NCBI GenBank assembly: GCA_001949185.1
Contig: BDGG01000009.1
Coordinates: 369,347-433,346, forward strand
Direction of reading: 5' to 3'
DNA from: Ramazzottius varieornatus
Lineage: Eukaryota > Tardigrada > Eutardigrada > Parachela > Ramazzottiidae
DNA length: 64,000 nucleotides
In this document: in pieces, positions 45,301-56,026 of the stretch
How the letters are laid out: every line of letters starts with the position of its first letter
Position numbering within the stretch: position 1 is the stretch's first letter
Made by a program: the position numbers and the translations under genes
The notes under the pieces: generated by a model
What the model was told of the DNA's origin: nothing
Database searches by the model: none
The model's input: only the letters and a program-made list of their open reading frames with translations

Positions 45301-45893
45301 CGTCTTGTGGTACACATTATTCCCAAAAAAGGTCTGACCAGCAGCCAAGAGCCAGCACTTTAGGCCATGGGTCGCGCAGGCATGAAACACTGCTGACCAG
45401 CGGCTATTACATCACTGATAAACATCCCCACGTACATATTAGTAACATCACACATAATCCTCACATCACACCAACCTCACACACTCGATAAAGTGGCGCA
45501 GCCCACGGGTTTAATAACTGGTCATAACGCGCCACCACACTTCATTCAGTTTTCATCCAGATAATTTGTTCTTTTCAAAAAGTTTGCGTCCGAGCGCTCG
45601 TTCGACAGTTCGATACAAAAACGGCTCGACTATTTTCTGGAGAGCGGAAGACGGGAAGGTGAATGAAGGTACTTACCGCTGCGGGGCATGCCTCCTACGA
45701 AGATGAGCGGTATATTCTGATCGTAAGAGTAGGTCTGCTTCGTGATCTTGTCCTGCACAAATCCCCGCCGGACTAGCGTATTCGAGGCACATTGGAGCGG
45801 TGTGATGAAAGCCGTCAGGAGAGCAATGAGGAGGATCAAGATGAGGATCAGCAGAACACGTTTGGCCAGCCATCCGCGCATTACTGCCGTCAT
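42356..45893 (-). CDS. TPST: Protein-tyrosine sulfotransferase (TPST), Golgi type II membrane enzyme
   Basis: Five exons (45677-45893, 44945-45135, 43377-43570, 43084-43302, 42356-42701) join in phase to 388 aa (human TPST1/2 370/377). The enzyme moves sulfate from PAPS to tyrosines of secretory proteins in the trans-Golgi. The N-terminal anchor is [20 protein letters not shown]. The 5'-phosphosulfate loop is [19 protein letters not shown], split by intron 1 inside Arg-Ser-Gly. The catalytic Glu is in [72 protein letters not shown] and [10 protein letters not shown] complete the fold. Intron 2 (43571-44944) is the longest and carries HP-A and HP-B arrays. It is divergent with the RGG-rich gene at 46999. 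Confidence 0.96.
42838..42926. repeat. HP-B element (TPST intron 4)
   Basis: ctgccctttttctacgatgt ... gccgtgctcggcacagac ... caccgtagaaagaggccag. It is close to the family consensus. Confidence 0.85.
43645..43812. repeat. HP-A element, two units (TPST intron 2)
   Basis: aatggcgcacg ... cgtgcaccactgcg is followed by aactcgacaagattgttctt, caagtggtgcacg ... agtgcgccacttcga. Confidence 0.85.
44712..44862. repeat. HP-B element, about one and a half units (TPST intron 2)
   Basis: tttgcccttttcctatgaga ... catgcctagcacggacttgg ... cgtagaaaaagggcaaaact, then a second centre ctgtcaagggcgtgctcggc and a gttgaaaacg end. Confidence 0.85.
45487..45542. repeat. HP-A element, short and degraded (TPST intron 1)
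   Basis: gataaagtggcgcag ... acgcgccaccacac, with outer arms lost. Confidence 0.6.
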
Positions 45894-46998
45894 CCCGTCT
45901 CCCTTCAGCCCAAGATACTACCTTGATTCTTGATTGAAGCCAGCGTCATTCAACAATTTCTGCCGTCCGTTTCATTCGTGATAAACTATGAATTTATGAT
46001 TTCGTTAATGATGGTTAATCCGTCAGACATCTGAAATTGATCATCAATCTATCTTCAGCCTGCTTTTCGCCATCAATATCGGCTGATCTATTGCAGGAAC
46101 CCTCCTAAAGAGGAAGAGTAAACATTGGAGGAAGAAGGAAAGATCAAACGCTGGCAGCGCACAGTTTGCGTAGCCGAAGGAGAAGTGGCTTTTGTTCGAC
46201 GCGGGTCACAGAAAGATACTCTGGAGCAAACGATGCAAGGCATATAGTCAACAAGGATGGAGTAGAGGGAATGACTGAGTGGGTATCGACAATCGGAAAG
46301 CGATGCCGTTTTCATTGAAATGTATTACACTGTCACTTCATTCATTCGTCTGTCACATGTCATGTCAAGTATCACGCTCTGACGTCACTGCGAAACCAGA
46401 TGTAAGCAGTCAAATCACGTGCAAAGGCTCCCTTTCGGATACCATTGGTATTCTTGGGCTCCTGCTGCGTGGCTTGTCCTGTCATGTCTGGTTACCCGAA
46501 CGGTTCACATTCAGAAATAACCATTATCGGCTCGAGCAGACCCTAACGCCTTCATCAGATCGTAAAGCTGGTCACCTGTCTGCCAAATTACAGGTACGCG
46601 CTAGGCTGCCGAACAAGTTCCAGATAACCAGCTTATAAAGCACCAGAGACTCGAGTCCTCTATGAGACATGCACAGCAGGACCAACAAAGAAAAAGACTA
46701 AATCAGTGTCCAAATGATACCTGAAACCGGTGGTAAGGTGTGTGGCACGATATCACCTCCTGCTCGGATCGCTCATCTACTGGTACCGATGTGGCAGAAA
46801 GGGACCTACATTCGATATGAAACCATGGATACGTCCCAGAATTGCCACTACTCCGAGAGCAAATCCTGCTTCGTTGGTTGTAGAAGGCCGGAAGATGTCC
46901 GCAGCTCTGATCGGCCATCTTCCGGATTATTCGTGATTTTTGGCGGACCATTTAGTTGACCTTGATAGTGCTTGCGTCTAGCTAACCGTTGAAAGAGG
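45894..46998. other. Intergenic region between TPST (-) and the RGG-rich gene (+)
   Basis: A divergent 1.1-kb region expected to hold both promoters. Short frames (46279-46638, 46703-46951) have no recognisable domains. Confidence 0.4.
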
Positions 46999-48165
46999 AT
47001 GGACAGCTCAGGCTTCGGCGGTTCCATCTTGATGCGATCGGTTGCAATGACGGAAATCACCCAATTGGCAGAACAGGATGCGCAACATCCGGAGCATTCT
47101 GTGGACGTCAACCCGAAGGAAATGACTGGTGAGAGCAGATATTTTATCAAAACCAGCTCTAATTTCGCTCCAGGCCAAGGTTAAAGAGTGGTCCTAGTCT
47201 GCTTTCGACTGTCCATCCGTTAAATTGCTCATGGCACTGTACGCGTTTTGGTAGCAGGTGACGCTCGGGATAGCAGTTCGAAGGAAGACACGACGCATCC
47301 CTTCGCCAGTCGTTTGTTGGCCGTCCTGCCCAACGCCATGTGTCCATACCTGCCGGGCGACCGTACTCGCACAGGATACTACGGACTGCGCACACCCATC
47401 TGCTTCTACACCGAGACTGGCGAGCAAGTCACATACGACCCGGCTTTTGTTCAGCCCTCCTCTTCGTCGAGCTCCAACACTCCGCCTAATCCTGGCACAG
47501 CGCCCTCTCCGTCCGCGCTCAAGACCACCATAGCAGCCAGCAAAAGCTTCGTTGGCTCCTTGGCTTCCAACGACAGTAGCGTCAACAGTAGCGGCGGAAG
47601 GGTAAGCCTCGCCAAATTTAGAAGCTTAGCAAACAAATTCGAACAGATCTTTCTCCAAAGTGGCGCACGCACTCAGACAGTAACACTGAACATGTGCGCC
47701 ACTGCGAAATGCAATCAAATTCACCAGCCTTGTTTTTCCAAGTGGCGCATAAATCCTGCCGATATCGCTACTAAGGTGCGCCACCTGGGAAAACGATCTG
47801 CCTAAGTTTATATGCCGAGCTTTCATTTGAACCTCAGCTTCTGAATAGCAAGTTTTACAACCTTAACCTGAATAGCCTTCTCTGGAGAGTAGTTTTACAA
47901 CCGTTTTAACAACTGGTGGTTTCAGGATCCGAGTATCTGGCCGATTGTTACGCAAAGTCAGCCACAGTTCTGGCCGAACCGTGGAGGACAAAATGGTCGA
48001 CGGACGGACAATGATGGGAACGGCGGCGGGCGTGGTGGTGGCCGTGGAAGATATCATCAGCGAGGTGGCGCCGGTCGGCTTCGACGTGGTGGGGCCAGCA
48101 ACCACAATAACGGCGGCGCAGCGCGTCAAAATCAGCAACCACCACAAGCAACTGCCACTCAGTGA
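46999..48165 (+). CDS. Unknown protein with Ser/Pro-rich centre and RGG-rich C-terminus
   Basis: Three exons (46999-47128, 47258-47601, 47926-48165) join in phase to 237 aa. The start is MDSSGFGGSILMRSVAMTEI. A probably folded stretch follows (ASRLLAVLPNAMCPYLPGDR, then TRTGYYGLRTPICFYTETGE and QVTYDPAFVQ). The Ser/Pro/Asn/Thr-rich middle is low-complexity. Exon 3 reads DPSIWPIVTQSQPQFWPNRG, then a Gly/Arg region (GGGRGGGRGRYHQRGGAGRL) and a Gln-rich end. RGG tracts usually mediate RNA binding and are arginine-methylated, so a role in RNA metabolism is plausible but inferred. I do not recognise the family. Intron 2 holds two HP-A units. Confidence 0.7.
47625..47822. repeat. HP-A element, two units (RGG gene intron 2)
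   Basis: cagatctttctccaaagtgg ... gtgcgccactgcgaaatg, then tttttccaagtggcgcata ... gtgcgccacctgggaaaacg and atctg. Confidence 0.85.
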
Positions 48166-48969
48166 AGAAACTATTCGTCTCGCTCGTGTTCTTTCAAAGA
48201 CATTCCTCGCGTTCCGAGGCATCTGGTCTTTCAAATTTTGTAAAGTCTTTGTAAGCTTGTCAGTGCACGTGCAGCTAACGGCTGTTACGCGCTGAAACCT
48301 GTAGCGAATATTCTTTGGGCTTTTCTTATGGTTTCGTACAGTTGATTTTTCTTTTCGCCCTCGAGAATTTGATGTCTGGCTTTTTGTTCTCTTTAGTCCC
48401 TTATGCAACTTCTTGGTTTTTTCTCTGTCAAGTTTCGCATGTTAGGTTTGTTCATTATTGTTATGGTTATATAGCTAGCTGACCAGTTTTAGTAAAGTAA
48501 GATGGTAAGATCTGCTTGAAGGACCAGCACTCGACAAGATGGCACTCCGCGCTCAGTTTGCCGCGCAGTCAGCCAATCCCGCGGTATAGGACGGTGTACG
48601 GACTTTCCTGACGGTATCAAGTATGGCAAGACTTCGAAGTTGTTTAGAAGAAGATTTTTCCCCAAAACGTCCCGGGTGGCAGCCTGGCACTATCTTACGC
48701 CGTTCTTCTTCGTTTATTAAAGCACTGCCTGCCTCGCATCATGAGTCATGTCGTCATTGCGATTCGCTAAAATAGGCTGGGGTCTTTGCCAACTTTGAGA
48801 TTGATCGATCAATCAATCGAATAACTGTCAGGCACAATGCGAGGGAAGCTCAAGATGATGGATCTGCATACTGCCAGCGATACAATGATACTGCATTTTA
48901 ATTTACTGTAGATCCCATTTTGTTCTTGCTAAAGATCTCCAATGTGATGATTACCAGCGTCCCTCAGCA
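48166..48969. other. Intergenic region between the RGG-rich gene and FUT (both +)
   Basis: The 3' UTR of the RGG gene and presumed promoter of the fucosyltransferase. No repeat family or RNA was recognised. Confidence 0.4.
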
Positions 48970-50854
48970 ATGAACTGGTGGAGATCGCTGTCATGGACAA
49001 GACTGCCTCGTAAACTGAGTGAAGCCGTAGCAAGTGAGGGTTCCAAAACTGGTTTATTTCCTCCGACCACCAACAAGCAACACAAGCTCTGGCTGATCCT
49101 TATTATTCCTTTGAGCGTCCTCCTCATCTTTCAAATTTGTCGCCTCATTTACCAAAATCCCACCTTACTCCCTCAGTCCTCTACCACCACGACTCGCAAA
49201 GTCTTTCAGCAAAATGCTCAAACACTTCAGACACCCAAGACCGAAGGCCGGTAAGTTCCGCGTAGTGATCGACATTCGTCATGCGAAATCGAATCACTCA
49301 TATCGGACATCAACAAAGGACTGGAAAACAATCGTTGTCCAAGTGGCGCACACTTTGACGAAATAAAAATGGGAAAGTGCGCCACTTGGGATAACGATTC
49401 TGTTCAGTTCATTTATACCGACGGTCCCTATTCTGTGTCATAGTTTCTTTCAATAGGTCACTCATCCACCGTCTTCGATGGCGCGTTCGCAACACTTTCC
49501 AGCGTTCTTTCCCCCCGCCTACAGCGACACAAGTCTCTGAAGGCCTCTTACTGCACAACATGGAGCAGATTACCTGCGCGGGACTGGGTAACTTTCTGTT
49601 TGCAGTGGCATCGGTGATTGGAGTCGCCCGAAGCACCTATCGTCAGCCCGGGCTCTTCCAAGGTATGGGAACTGCCCGACAGGGGCTATTTCCCCACCTG
49701 AACTTCTACGCCGTCCCCAAAGCACAAAGTCTGACGGACGACAAGCTGAAGAATGTGATCATTGATACGGGCGTGGCCGGCATTCATAATCTGGATATCT
49801 ACAAGCAGATTATGCAAAGCCGGAAGAACGATGACGGTCTTGTCGATTTCGTCATCATTTCTGGTTCGTTGCCATTTTCCCCTTCTAGGGAATGGATCTC
49901 TGTCCCAGAAGACTCCCAACGTGCCGCAAAATCTTTCAACTTAGACGCTGTGTGGATTCTGCCCTTTTCCCACGGAAATGCCGGTCAAGTTTGTACTGAG
50001 TACGGCTTGATCAATATTGCGTAGGAAAGGGCAAAATCCATTTTGCACCCAACATGTATTCCCATGACTTGTCCCAATTCTGAACTTGAGATCACATTGT
50101 TACTTTGGAGTAAAAAAGTTTTGTGTTTGCGGGAAAATGTCGGTCGAATTTAACAAGAAATTTCCGACAAAGCAGTTTTTATGCATGGTGTTTGTTTTGT
50201 TTGACAGGTTACATGCAGTCGTGGCGGTACCTCGAAGCGTTCCACGACGAGGTTCGCCAACGCCTACAGTTCGCTCCATCCATCTACGAGAGCGCCATTC
50301 AAGCTTTGGTCCTCAACACACCCAAATATATTTTAAAGAACTCCAGCCGCCCTGACGGTCAACCTTACACTCTGGTGGGCATTCACGTGCGGCGAGGCGA
50401 CATGGTCAACCACGGTTACGGCTACCAGCCAGCATCGGAAGCCTACCTGCTGGCCTGCGTCTCCTACTTCACTCGGTACTACCCCAACGTTCTCTTTGTC
50501 GTTGCCAGTAACGATATATCTTACTGCCCGAAGCTTTTTCAAGGCTCTTTTGTCTTCATCGCAACGGTGAACCCACCGGAAGTAGACATGGCTCTGCTGA
50601 CACTGATGGACCACCTCATCCTTTCTGTGGGTACTTTTGGGTGGTGGAGCGCTTACCTTAAAGACGCCATAGAGATTTGGTTCTATAAAACGTGGTACAA
50701 GTCCGGATCAGGGGTAGAGAACGAATATGTTTCACGCGATTACTTTCTACCGACTTGGAACGTCTCCGACTATAAACAGCTGATGCTTCTTCGTCGTTGG
50801 ACTACTGTAGGATGTTTGTTAACCTTGTTCGTCTGTTACACCATTGTCCAGTGA
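48970..50854 (+). CDS. Galactoside alpha-1,2-fucosyltransferase-like enzyme (GT11), Golgi type II membrane protein
   Basis: Three exons (48970-49250, 49457-49863, 50208-50854) join in phase to 444 aa. A cytosolic N-terminus of about 38 residues precedes the anchor LWLILIIPLSVLLIFQICRL, then a Ser/Thr-rich stem. The catalytic domain begins near MEQITCAGLGNFLFAVASVI (GLGNxLF-type donor-site block). It includes GYMQSWRYLEAFHDEV at the exon 2-3 join and the GT11 motif I HVRRGDM. VVASNDISYCPK and LSVGTFGWWSAYL (family motif near the C-terminus) follow. GT11 enzymes transfer fucose from GDP-fucose in alpha-1,2 linkage; acceptor specificity cannot be read. Exon 2 ends at a gttcgt donor, chosen because it restores the conserved GY-x-QSWRY. 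Such genes are multiplied in nematodes. Confidence 0.88.
49327..49431. repeat. HP-A element (FUT intron 1)
   Basis: aacaatcgttgtccaagtgg ... aagtgcgccacttgggataa, then cgattctgttcagttcattt and accgacggtccc at the right end. Confidence 0.85.
49956..50038. repeat. HP-B element (FUT intron 2)
   Basis: ttctgcccttttcccacgga ... ctgagtacggcttgatcaat ... gcgtaggaaagggcaaaatc. Confidence 0.85.
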
Positions 50855-51364
50855 ACCTTGTCTTTCGAATCCTCAAGTGATGCATTTCGCTTCCCAGACG
50901 AAACGGGCCCAGTAAAACTAATAACGCCCTGTAAAGCAGTGACGTCACTTCCGGTTGACTGGTAAGTTATTGATAGCGCTGGGCGCGGCCATGCACTTCT
51001 CTTTCCTTGAAATGCGTCGGCCACTTTGGCTATCGTGGTATGAATTCCCATCAGCTTCAACCTTTATTACTGGGAAGTTCTAAACAAGTAGCACCAAGCA
51101 CTGGGGCTCTTTACCAAACGCTGCTGTGCAAAAGGGTAACGAAGGTATCGCACATTCGATTCTACCTGCGCATCACGATCGAATCATCAATTGGGGTTTG
51201 GGACATCGGCAAATGAATTCACCAGGTCATTTTTCCGAGCGGCGCACGCTCTCGAATACTGAAAATGAAAACGTACGCCGCTGAAGATAGCACTCTGCGT
51301 GGAATCGCTTTTCAAAGTTGGACGTCCAACTTCTAATTTACACACCGTACATTATTACGGGTAT
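50855..51364. other. Region between FUT and the GT32-like relic, with an HP-A element
   Basis: No exon coding a membrane anchor for the downstream glycosyltransferase was found here. The HP-A copy at 51204-51292 sits where an upstream exon would be expected. Confidence 0.45.
51204..51292. repeat. HP-A element
   Basis: The left terminus gggacatcggcaaatgaatt then caccaggtcatttttccgag and cggcgcacg ... gtacgccgctgaa. Confidence 0.8.
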
Positions 51365-52545
51365 ATGTCCATGATGTCGCAGTTCGGGCTCCTGGGGTTG
51401 GGGAACATGGAAGAGATCGAAGATACCAACATAACATCAGAGGACTTGCTTCGGACGGGCACGCCCGCCAAAGCTGATTTTCTGATCGTTCATTACGTCC
51501 GGCTGTTAACTGATGGAACTCAGGGCGCACCTTTGAGCTTCGTCGACTGTCTGGGACTCTATTCAGTGTTTCTCCTACTCAAGCCCGATCGCATTCTGCT
51601 CCATGCCAACTCGAAAGACGTCTGAACCTTAGAGAACAGTGAAGCGCTGCTAAACAAGACACTGAATTGGTCCATCGTTCAAACCATCCTGGCGCCCTTG
51701 CAACGCACCATCAACGGCAAGACCATCAGCTACATCGCGCACGAAGCCGATATCCGTAAGTTGCGCGCCCTGGAAGAATACGGAGGGATAGTATTGGACT
51801 TTGACGTGGTAATCCTCAATGGTAGCACAGTGCGGGCCTTGTGGACCATTACGCCCTGTTTCATCTGCTGGGAACCAGCGCGCAACTCGGCCAATTCCGG
51901 CTTCCTTGGCTGTCGCCAGAAAAACGCCACCTATCCGCGGTCGATTCTGAAACAGTACGAAGTGGCTTATAACCCCAACTGTTGGTCCTGTAACAGCGGA
52001 TTCGTGCCATGGAACATCTGGAACGACAACAAAGGTGAGACTAAAATGGCAGTCCGGGTCAACAGAGCCGACCAGATCGTTTCCCCAAGTGACCCACGCT
52101 TTCAGCTGAAAACACTGGAAATTTACGCGACTTGAGAAAACGATCTTGACGAAGTGAAGAAGTCTCCAGCCTGAAACACTGGTAACATGCGTCTCTGGAA
52201 AAAATGATCTGGTGGACGTCGTTTGTCGAACTCCCAACTGAATACTGTATTCCTGTCCTGCAGACCACACAGTTTCTTTGTCTATTTCAGATATAGCCGT
52301 TTTGGCCGATAATGTTTGCAACAACCCGGACTTTTACCAGCGAGACAAGATCAATGAGCAGCGCGGCAAGTACGGTTGGAACTTGGAGAGACAAGCCGGC
52401 CTATCACTCTTTCCTTCACGACAAGGATTTCAACCGGACCAGCGCCAACCACTTGAACTCAGCTTTGGGGGGTGTCTTCCGCTGGCTCCTGACGGGCGCT
52501 CCCCCAGACCTGATGGGGCAACAGATTCCCCCTGTTCTTGACTGA
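51365..52545 (+). pseudogene. GT32-like glycosyltransferase (DXD family), apparently a pseudogene
   Basis: Two exons are recognisable (to 52034, and from 52291). The DXD sugar-nucleotide block is clear: HEADIRKLRALEEYGGIVLD followed by FDVVILNG, as in GT32/alpha-1,4-glycosyltransferase-like enzymes. Earlier parts (KADFLIVHYV, LLLKPDRILLHANS) are in the same frame but are cut off from it by a TGA at 51623-51625. In exon 2 the frame changes near 52381-52385: KINEQRGKYGWN lies in one frame and AYHSFLHDKDFNRTSANHLN with the rest to the stop at 52545 in another. No N-terminal anchor exon was found. Three independent defects argue for a dead gene, though an assembly error could explain one of them. 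Its intron holds HP-A copies. Confidence 0.75.
52064..52232. repeat. HP-A element, about two units (GT32 relic intron)
   Basis: gaccagatcgtttccccaag and tgacccacg ... ttacgcgacttgagaaaacg, then a degraded second unit ending gtcgtttgtcgaactccc. Confidence 0.7.
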
Positions 52546-52798
52546 AATGTATTGCTCTTTCAAAATTTGACCAAAAGTCAAGACTTGTCGTCTGGATTCA
52601 CTTCTCTTTCAGACCACGTTTTCTTTACTTTTGAAATGTTTTTGTGTGGTTTTTCTGTGATGTTTTACTGTGGGTCGAAGCAAAGGCCGCAAACCCGAGC
52701 TATAAGGCACACTTCGTTATAAATATACATAATAATAAAGATAAAGTTCCCAGAAAACGTCGGAACAGAAACCGAAAGAAATTATTATTTATTCTGAG
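52546..52798. other. Convergent 3' region between the GT32 relic and GNL2
   Basis: About 250 bp holds both 3' ends. aataataaagataaag near 52733 may serve as a polyadenylation signal for the plus-strand gene (inference). Confidence 0.4.
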
Positions 52799-55695
52799 CT
52801 ACACTCTTTTCTGATGTTTCTTCCCCGTTTTCTTGGCTGGTTTGGGTGGAGCGTGTGGATCGATGAGGCGGCCTGAGCGGTTCTTCACATCGACGGAGTC
52901 GTAGAACGTCACACCGGTTTTCTTGAGCCGTTGACGTCGTTCCACCTTTCGCTTCTGCTTGCCTGTCAGCGTCCGTTCAGCTTTCTGCTGCTCGTCCTTC
53001 TCGAACCACCTCTTCTTGGCCGTGGCCACATCGTCCACATCGGGATCAGCAACATCCACCTCTTCTTTCTCTTCTCTTACCTGCACGCCGTTCTCCAGAC
53101 TCGTTGAAGGCTCATTGTCTAACGTTGCTTCGTTCTCCTCCACCACCACTTCTTCGGCTGTCAGTTCCTCCTCAACCACTTCTTCTTCCTCCTCTTTCTC
53201 TTCTTCCTCACCCACTTGGCCTATCTTCTCATCAGCGGCGTCAAACTGGTTGGTGTGCTTCAAATCTTTGAAACTTTGCTTGATCTCTACCGTCGCCTTC
53301 TTTTCGACGGATTCTCCTGCAAACAAAGCCAATCGGCGTTCAGAGATGAATTATTCAGTGCTATCAAACGGAGAACGCGACAAGCTCGACAAGATCGTTC
53401 TCGACAAGTGGTGCATATTTCCCGTCAACAATACTGCAAAAGTGAGCCACTTGGGAAAACAATCCTGTCGACTTTTTCGAGGTGCGCACAATTACGACGT
53501 CACTGGCCGGATGCGTGCGCCACTTGACACAAGAACCTTTTCGAGATCGTTTGCTAAACTCCCTATTACCGAAACATACCTTGGCTGGTGCTGAGCTGCT
53601 GGGTTTCCGGTGGCTTGACAAAGTAAGGTATCTTTCCGCGTTGGAAGTCATTCAAAATCATCTTGGCCACCGTTTGCAAGTCGGCTTCGCCTTTCTTGAA
53701 GAGTCGACCCGCCTTGCGGGCAATCTGCTCCAAGAAGTGCTCCGAGTCGGTCCACTCTTCCACTCCGTACGTCTTCTTGATATAGTCCAGCTTGACTCGT
53801 TCCAGCAAGGCGGGAATATAATCCATGGCCGACTTGAGGTGCTCCACGCGGATGATGCCTTTCAAGACCGTATCTTCGTCCGTGTTGCCCGTTGGATAGA
53901 CGACACCTGGACAGTCGATCAGGTAGATGCGATTCATCAGCGTAATGTACTGCCAAACCTGCAATTCAATCACGGGCATGATAAATTGATACGACGATAG
54001 TTCTCGGTGAGATCTGACTGCGCCGCAGTCGTGGGGACTTATTGGAAGCTGGGCGACAAAACGTACGAAATCGTCACATCAAGTAGCGCACATATCTATT
54101 GTTAGTGACTGAACAGGTGCGCCACTCTTGCACGTGTCAACAGCTTCCAACTTAGTAGAAGATGGTTTGATTTTCGCCCATTTTCACGAAATAACTACTG
54201 AAGTCGCGCTCGGTACAAACCTCTGTTGAGTGTTGATCTATGCCGAGCACGGCCCGGACAGACAACCCGTAGACAAGTGGTCAAATAAGTCTTCGCGACT
54301 CTTCTGATACTCCGCTTACCTTGGTTTCACCAGGAATCGGTGCGACCTTGACCACTTTCTTGGCTTTGAGCGTGTTGATGATGGAGCTTTTGCCGACGTT
54401 GGGGTAGCCGATCAGCCCGACCGATATCTGCTTCTTGTCGATGTGCAGCTTTGCGAACTGCCGCAAAATGTTGATCAGAGGCCCCTTGCCAAAGGAGTTG
54501 GTGATAGATGCGTGGAAGGCAAGGGTGGGATACTCCTGACTAAGAATGGCCACCCATTTCTTCGTCACCCACGTCGGTACTAAATCGCACTTGTTCAGGA
54601 TGAAGATTAAGTGCTTGAAGGGCTTTTCTTCCTTCAGAAACTTTTCAATGGTCGGACTGCGCGTCCCCATTGGATCACGAGCGTCCAAGACTTGTAAAAG
54701 CACGTCGGACGAATCCACCACCTGAAAAAAACCCAAACATTTACAGATAACCACACCGGGAGGTTACTTTAATTAAACGGCGTACCTTGTACAACTCGTT
54801 CCAGATTCTCTTTGACTGTCCCGCAAACATGATCCATTCCTTAGCCTCATCACGCTCCCCGCCGTCATCCACCACCAAGTCTCGATCTTTCTCCACATCG
54901 TAACTGTCTGTCGTTGTTGAGGCATGCGAAACGAAGTCCTAAAGAGAAACGACCACCACTGTACGAATATACAAACCGGCAGACCTACTTCCTTCGCGAC
55001 TTGGCCGACGGCCCAAAGGTGACATGCGACACAGAGCACGCCAAGGCTCGCCATCAGCGTCAGATTCTGGAACATCGCTTGATTATTGATTACCTTCAAA
55101 TCGTCAAACTTGACATTGGGCTTCTTCCGCTGCGCTTTCGGTCCAAACGTTGTCTCGAACTTTTCCACGTCCAGCAAATGGGCACGCTGGTATTTTGCTC
55201 GTTCATTCAGTAATGTGACAGGCAATTTAGTGGGTCGCATCACGACGCGGTAGGGGTCTTTTACAGCTTTGCCTGTAACACACAGAAGTACAAAAGGGAT
55301 AATTTGCCCGTCTTCCTCGCAAACTGTCCTTCCACTAAGCAAGAAGCATGGTTCGAAACTTTGTGCTAACGTCCGAGGAACAAACCTAGCTCGTCTTGGA
55401 AAGTCTGGAGTGCGCTCTGGCCGACCACACGCGTGTTTCCAAACCATTTCCGGTTGGGCTCAACTCGACTCTGAGTACCACTTTTGTGCCAGCTCTGGAA
55501 CGGTGCTGGCTTGACAATGATTCCCTTAGCGTTGCGCTGAGGCTTGGAGTTTTTGTACATCAATAGCCGCTTGATGGTAGCACGATCCCGCTGCCCAGCA
55601 TGTTCACGAGGACGATCGGGATTGAGACTGTGGCCACCCATCTGGAAGCCTTCTTTCCTCGTCGTTCTGATATCGCGCTGACTCTTTCGACCCAT
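52799..55695 (-). CDS. GNL2: Nucleolar GTP-binding protein 2 (NOG2/Nug2 GTPase)
   Basis: Six exons (55386-55695, 55094-55272, 54786-54938, 54320-54721, 53580-53958, 52799-53316) join in phase to 646 aa (human 731). A pre-60S ribosome assembly GTPase with circularly permuted G motifs: G4 NKCD (about residue 257) comes before G1 GYPNVGKSS (about 319) and G3 DCPG (about 363). The N-terminus is [20 protein letters not shown], with [20 protein letters not shown] and [50 protein letters not shown] and [13 protein letters not shown] are family blocks. The last exon has a long Glu/Val acidic run and a basic end ([13 protein letters not shown]), both usual. The donor of exon 1 is gtttgt. Introns 4 and 5 contain HP-A and HP-B elements. 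Confidence 0.96.
53380..53568. repeat. HP-A element, two units (GNL2 intron 5)
   Basis: gctcgacaagatcgttctcg, acaagtggtgcat ... agtgagccacttgggaaaac, then ggtgcgcacaa ... cgtgcgccacttgacac. Confidence 0.85.
54040..54140. repeat. HP-A element (GNL2 intron 4)
   Basis: acgaaatcgtcacatcaagt and agcgcacat ... aggtgcgccactcttg. Confidence 0.7.
54172..54282. repeat. HP-B element, about one and a half units (GNL2 intron 4)
   Basis: ttcgcccattttcacgaaat ... gtcgcgctcggtacaaac, then tgccgagcacggcccggaca and cccgtagac. It again follows an HP-A copy. Confidence 0.7.
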
Positions 55696-55837
55696 CTTCT
55701 CGCAGCGTCCTGGCTTACTTAATGATTGTGAACCTTCAAATCCACGCCCTCGAGCGATCCACTGAACCTGAAAGCGGAAGATATCAGGACAGTCGCGCGC
55801 GGAAGAGAATCGTGGAGAACTTTGCCGAAGAAAATAA

Positions 55838-56026
55838 AATATACAGATTGCGAGCTAAAGCGCACTAGCACAATTTCGATACGCACAGGAACATCGTGAC
55901 ATCATATGAACAAGTTGGTCTCGTGGCTCTGTGTTAAAAGAGTCGCACAGTTTTTACATATGACGTCACGATGTTCCTGTGCGTATCGAATTGCGCTAGT
56001 GCGGATTACTTCGCAATCTGTATAAT
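55838..56026. mobile_element. Foldback MITE with about 68-bp arms
   Basis: The left arm (about 55838-55908, tatacagattgcgagc... acgcacaggaacatcgtgac) and right arm (about 55958-56026) are reverse complements with few mismatches, separated by about 50 nt. TA-rich ends (tatacagattgcg / cgcaatctgtata) fit a Tc1/mariner-type foldback. No coding capacity. Confidence 0.88.

Noticed and set aside
24026-46500. Shared phrase tgtcctgtcatgtct near 24040 and 46470
   Set aside because: Only about 15-17 bases agree and the flanks differ, so there is no evidence of a repeat family.
51623-51625. TGA in the GT32-like gene as a selenocysteine codon
   Set aside because: The position is not a known catalytic Cys site in this family, a separate frameshift is present, and no SECIS-like structure was evident. 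Pseudogenisation is simpler.
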